From Mycobacterium sp. KBS0706 (lineage in GTDB: Bacteria; Pseudomonadota; Alphaproteobacteria; DSM-16000; Inquilinaceae): 64,000 nt of DNA. Position 1 is the stretch's first letter, and every line of letters begins with the position of its first letter. This document shows positions 61,974-64,000 of the stretch, in pieces. The stretch is taken from assembly GCF_005938675.2 (NCBI RefSeq), contig NZ_VCCH02000005.1, positions 113,900-177,899 of the forward strand, read 5' to 3'. A program made the translations under genes and the position numbers. The notes below the pieces were generated by a model. That model had not been told where the DNA came from, ran no database searches, and saw nothing but the letters and a program-made list of their open reading frames with translations.

Positions 61974-64000
61974 ATGACAGACGTGCCGGACGCCGCACAT
62001 CGCCTTCGTCGCCGCGAGGTCATCCACCGCACCTCCACCACCACAGTGATCCGGGCCGTTCTCGACGACGGCCGTCCGGTGGTGCTGAAGGAGGCGCTGG
62101 GCGAGCCGGTGGTCGGCCTGGTCGATCGGCTGCGGCGCGAGCACGAGCTTCTGTCGCGCTTCGACTCCGACCTCGTGGTCCGCCCGGTCGGGCTGCAGCC
62201 TGACAGCCCGGACGGGCCGGCCCTGGTGCTGGAGGATATCGGCGGGATCGCCCTGTCCGCCTGGATCGCCACGGCTCCGCCGGATCTCGCCGGCCGGATC
62301 GCGGTCGCTGAGGCCCTGGCCATCGGCCTCGCCCATGTGCATGAGCGCGGCGTGCTGCACGGCGACCTGTCGGCCCATAACATCGTGCTCAACCCGGCGG
62401 ACAACCGGGTCAACTACATTGATTTCGGCGGCGCCGTGCTGCTCGACCGCGGCGACTCCATCCCGGCCGAGGCCCTGCCGGCGGTGGAGGACCTGACCGC
62501 CGTCGCCCCCGAGCGGACCGGCCGGATGAACCGGCCGATCGACCATCGCGCCGATCTCTATTCGCTCGGCGTCGTCCTGTACCAGCTGTTCGCCGGCCGG
62601 CCGCCCTTCGCCGGCGGGGAGCGGCTGGAGCTGCTGCACGCCCATCTCGCCCAGCGGCCGCTGCCGCTGGACGCGGTGCTGCCGGGGTTTCCGCCGGTGC
62701 TGGCGGAGATCGTGGCGACGCTGCTGATGAAGGACGCCACTTCCCGCTACCGCAGCGCCGCCGACCTCGCAGCCGATCTGGGACGCTGCCGTGCCGCCTT
62801 CGTGCCCGCGGATGCCGTGGGCGGGCGCATCGCCGCCTTCGCCCTCAGCGCCGGTGATGATGGCTTCGGCGACGGCGCGACCCTGTATGGCCGGGCGGCC
62901 CCCCTCGCCGCGCTGCAGGCGGCGTTCGACGCGGCGCGGACCGGGCGCAGCGGTGCCGTGCTGGTCACCGGCGCCCCCGGCATCGGCAAGAGCGCGCTGG
63001 CGGCCGGGCTGCGCGACCGTGTGGCCGAGGCCGGCGGGCGCTTCGCCGCCGGCAAGTTCGAGCAGCAGCGCGACGAACCCTATCTCGGCCTGGTCCAGGC
63101 CTTCGCCGGGCTGGTGCGCGGCGTGCTGACCGAACCCGACGCCACGGTCGCGGCCTGGCGGGCCACGCTGCTGGACCGGCTGGGCCGCAGCGCAAGCGTG
63201 CTGGCCGAGCGGGTGCCGGGGCTCGACCGGCTGATCGGGCCGCAGCCGCCGGCCGCCTTCCTGGCCCCGGCCGAGGCTGGACACCGGCTGGCCAAGGCGG
63301 TGCAGGACCTGGTCGCCGCCTTCGCCGCGCCGGACCGTCCACTGGTGCTCGTGCTGGACGACCTGCAATGGGCGGACGCCGCGAGCCTGGAGCTGCTGGG
63401 CCCGATCTGCGCCGCCGCCCCCGCCGGCGGGCTGCTGCTGATCGGCACCTGCCGCGACGGGGAGCTGGAGCCGGCGCTGCGGGACACGCTCGACGCGCTG
63501 CCCGGGCTGCGCCGCATCGCCCTGCAGCCGCTGGCGCCGCAGGATATCGAGGCGATGCTGGTCGCCGTCTATCGCGGTGGGCCGGGCCAGGCGGCGGCCG
63601 CCGCCGCCCTGGTGCACGCCAAGACCCTGGGAAATCCGCTGTTCGCCCGCCAGCTGCTGGGCCATCTGCGCGACATCGGCGCAATCGGCCCTGCCGGACG
63701 CTGGGACCTGGACCGCATCGCGGCGGTGCAGGCGACCGACAACGTCGTCGGCTTCCTGGCCGACCGCATCGGCCATCTGCCGGCGGAGCTGCGGCGCGTC
63801 GTGACCACCAGCGCATGCCTGGGAATGCAGGTCGATGCGGAGCTGCTCGGCGCCGTCCTCGGCCTCGACGCTGCACGGCTGCGGCGGATCCTCGACGCTG
63901 CGGTGGCCGAGGGTCTGATGGTCGCCCATGACGGCGGCGTCGGCTTCGCCCATGACCGGATCCGCGAGGCCGCCGACCGGCTCGCCGCCGAAGCAGGTCG
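61974..64000 (+). CDS. Serine/threonine kinase-like/AAA ATPase signalling protein (3' end outside window)
   Basis: At least 675 aa, open to the window edge. Start ATG 61974 with GGGGGAG. Residues ~15-270 form a kinase-like domain: VVLKEAL (Lys), a loop HGDLSAHNIV (normally HRDxKxxN; HKDINPxN in this class) and INYIDFGG-type NYIDFGGAVLL (DFG). Then an AAA/NACHT-like module with Walker A GAPGIGKSALA and Walker B LVLVLDDLQWAD near residues 328-465, followed by helical repeats. This matches the large 'kinase/ATPase/GAF/histidine kinase' sensors; the last domains would lie beyond the window. It presumably acts in the cytosol. Confidence 0.85.
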   Translation, partial: MTDVPDAAHRLRRREVIHRTSTTTVIRAVLDDGRPVVLKEALGEPVVGLVDRLRREHELLSRFDSDLVVRPVGLQPDSPDGPALVLEDIGGIALSAWIATAPPDLAGRIAVAEALAIGLAHVHERGVLHGDLSAHNIVLNPADNRVNYIDFGGAVLLDRGDSIPAEALPAVEDLTAVAPERTGRMNRPIDHRADLYSLGVVLYQLFAGRPPFAGGERLELLHAHLAQRPLPLDAVLPGFPPVLAEIVATLLMKDATSRYRSAADLAADLGRCRAAFVPADAVGGRIAAFALSAGDDGFGDGATLYGRAAPLAALQAAFDAARTGRSGAVLVTGAPGIGKSALAAGLRDRVAEAGGRFAAGKFEQQRDEPYLGLVQAFAGLVRGVLTEPDATVAAWRATLLDRLGRSASVLAERVPGLDRLIGPQPPAAFLAPAEAGHRLAKAVQDLVAAFAAPDRPLVLVLDDLQWADAASLELLGPICAAAPAGGLLLIGTCRDGELEPALRDTLDALPGLRRIALQPLAPQDIEAMLVAVYRGGPGQAAAAAALVHAKTLGNPLFARQLLGHLRDIGAIGPAGRWDLDRIAAVQATDNVVGFLADRIGHLPAELRRVVTTSACLGMQVDAELLGAVLGLDAARLRRILDAAVAEGLMVAHDGGVGFAHDRIREAADRLAAEAG

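Overview
The window reads as chromosomal DNA from a GC-rich alphaproteobacterium, most like the Rhodospirillales/Azospirillaceae. This rests on strong G/C third-position bias, dense solute-transport operons each paired with its own regulator, frequent ATGA/TGATG/GTGA overlaps, and palindromic intergenic repeats of the 'CCGGGCTTGACCCGG' type. Assignment to a genus would be a guess. I see no rRNA, tRNA, CRISPR array, insertion sequence or prophage. Nearly all of the window is coding; the AT-rich exceptions are regulatory gaps.

Layout. (1) 1-4560: end of a polyamine-type ABC ATPase gene, a PgdA-like polysaccharide deacetylase, a 106-aa protein coupled to a CobW GTPase, and a PotD-like binding protein without a visible signal peptide. 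(2) 4739-11724: two unknown genes, an OmpR-type two-component pair, an AT-rich gap, an RpiR regulator coupled to a two-gene membrane module, a TolA-C-like lipoprotein, and an APH-like phosphotransferase. (3) 11756-17123: a LysR regulator divergent from pxpA-accC-pxpB-pxpC-bccp, a biotin-linked 5-oxoprolinase/lactam-type operon. (4) 17226-25364: a Rieske ferredoxin, a small protein, an XRE-cupin regulator, then a minus-strand operon of a complete polyamine/quaternary-amine type ABC importer, a Rieske oxygenase and a PYROXD2/CrtI-like flavoprotein, with two matching palindromes at its head. (5) 25602-28635: a protein with two HARP-like repeats, a TetR regulator with a well-formed operator-promoter, a structured leader and a run of small envelope proteins.

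(6) 28659-39308: a sugar divergon. A ribose-type ABC importer, GntR regulator, Gfo/Idh dehydrogenase, isomerase, acetoacetate-decarboxylase-like protein and L-rhamnose mutarotase lie on one strand; two enolase-superfamily dehydratases (one L-rhamnonate dehydratase-like) and an SDR lie on the other. This fits non-phosphorylative deoxysugar/sugar-acid breakdown. (7) 39262-44190: a tripartite tricarboxylate transporter (tctA, tctB, tctC) with a PdxA2-like dehydrogenase, divergent from an FCD-GntR gene across three tandem GCATGC palindromes. (8) 44212-53688: a liv-type ABC importer split over two divergent units around another FCD-GntR gene, with two related aldo/keto reductases (one fused to a RidA domain), a TIGR04076-like protein and an exported dienelactone hydrolase-like protein. 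(9) 53711-61623: an amino-sugar operon (symporter, AGE epimerase, nagB-like, SIS protein, nagA, ceramidase-like hydrolase) divergent from a LacI regulator, with two LacI-type palindromes. (10) 61974-64000: start of a large kinase/AAA signalling protein running off the window.

A common design recurs: transporter plus catabolic enzymes plus a local one-component regulator, with the operator palindrome in the divergent gap. The least ordinary parts are the Rieske/PYROXD2 transport operon, the AKR-RidA fusion with its paralogue across the same divergon, the acetoacetate-decarboxylase-like gene in a rhamnonate locus, the HARP-like duplicate protein, and the TetR-controlled leader.
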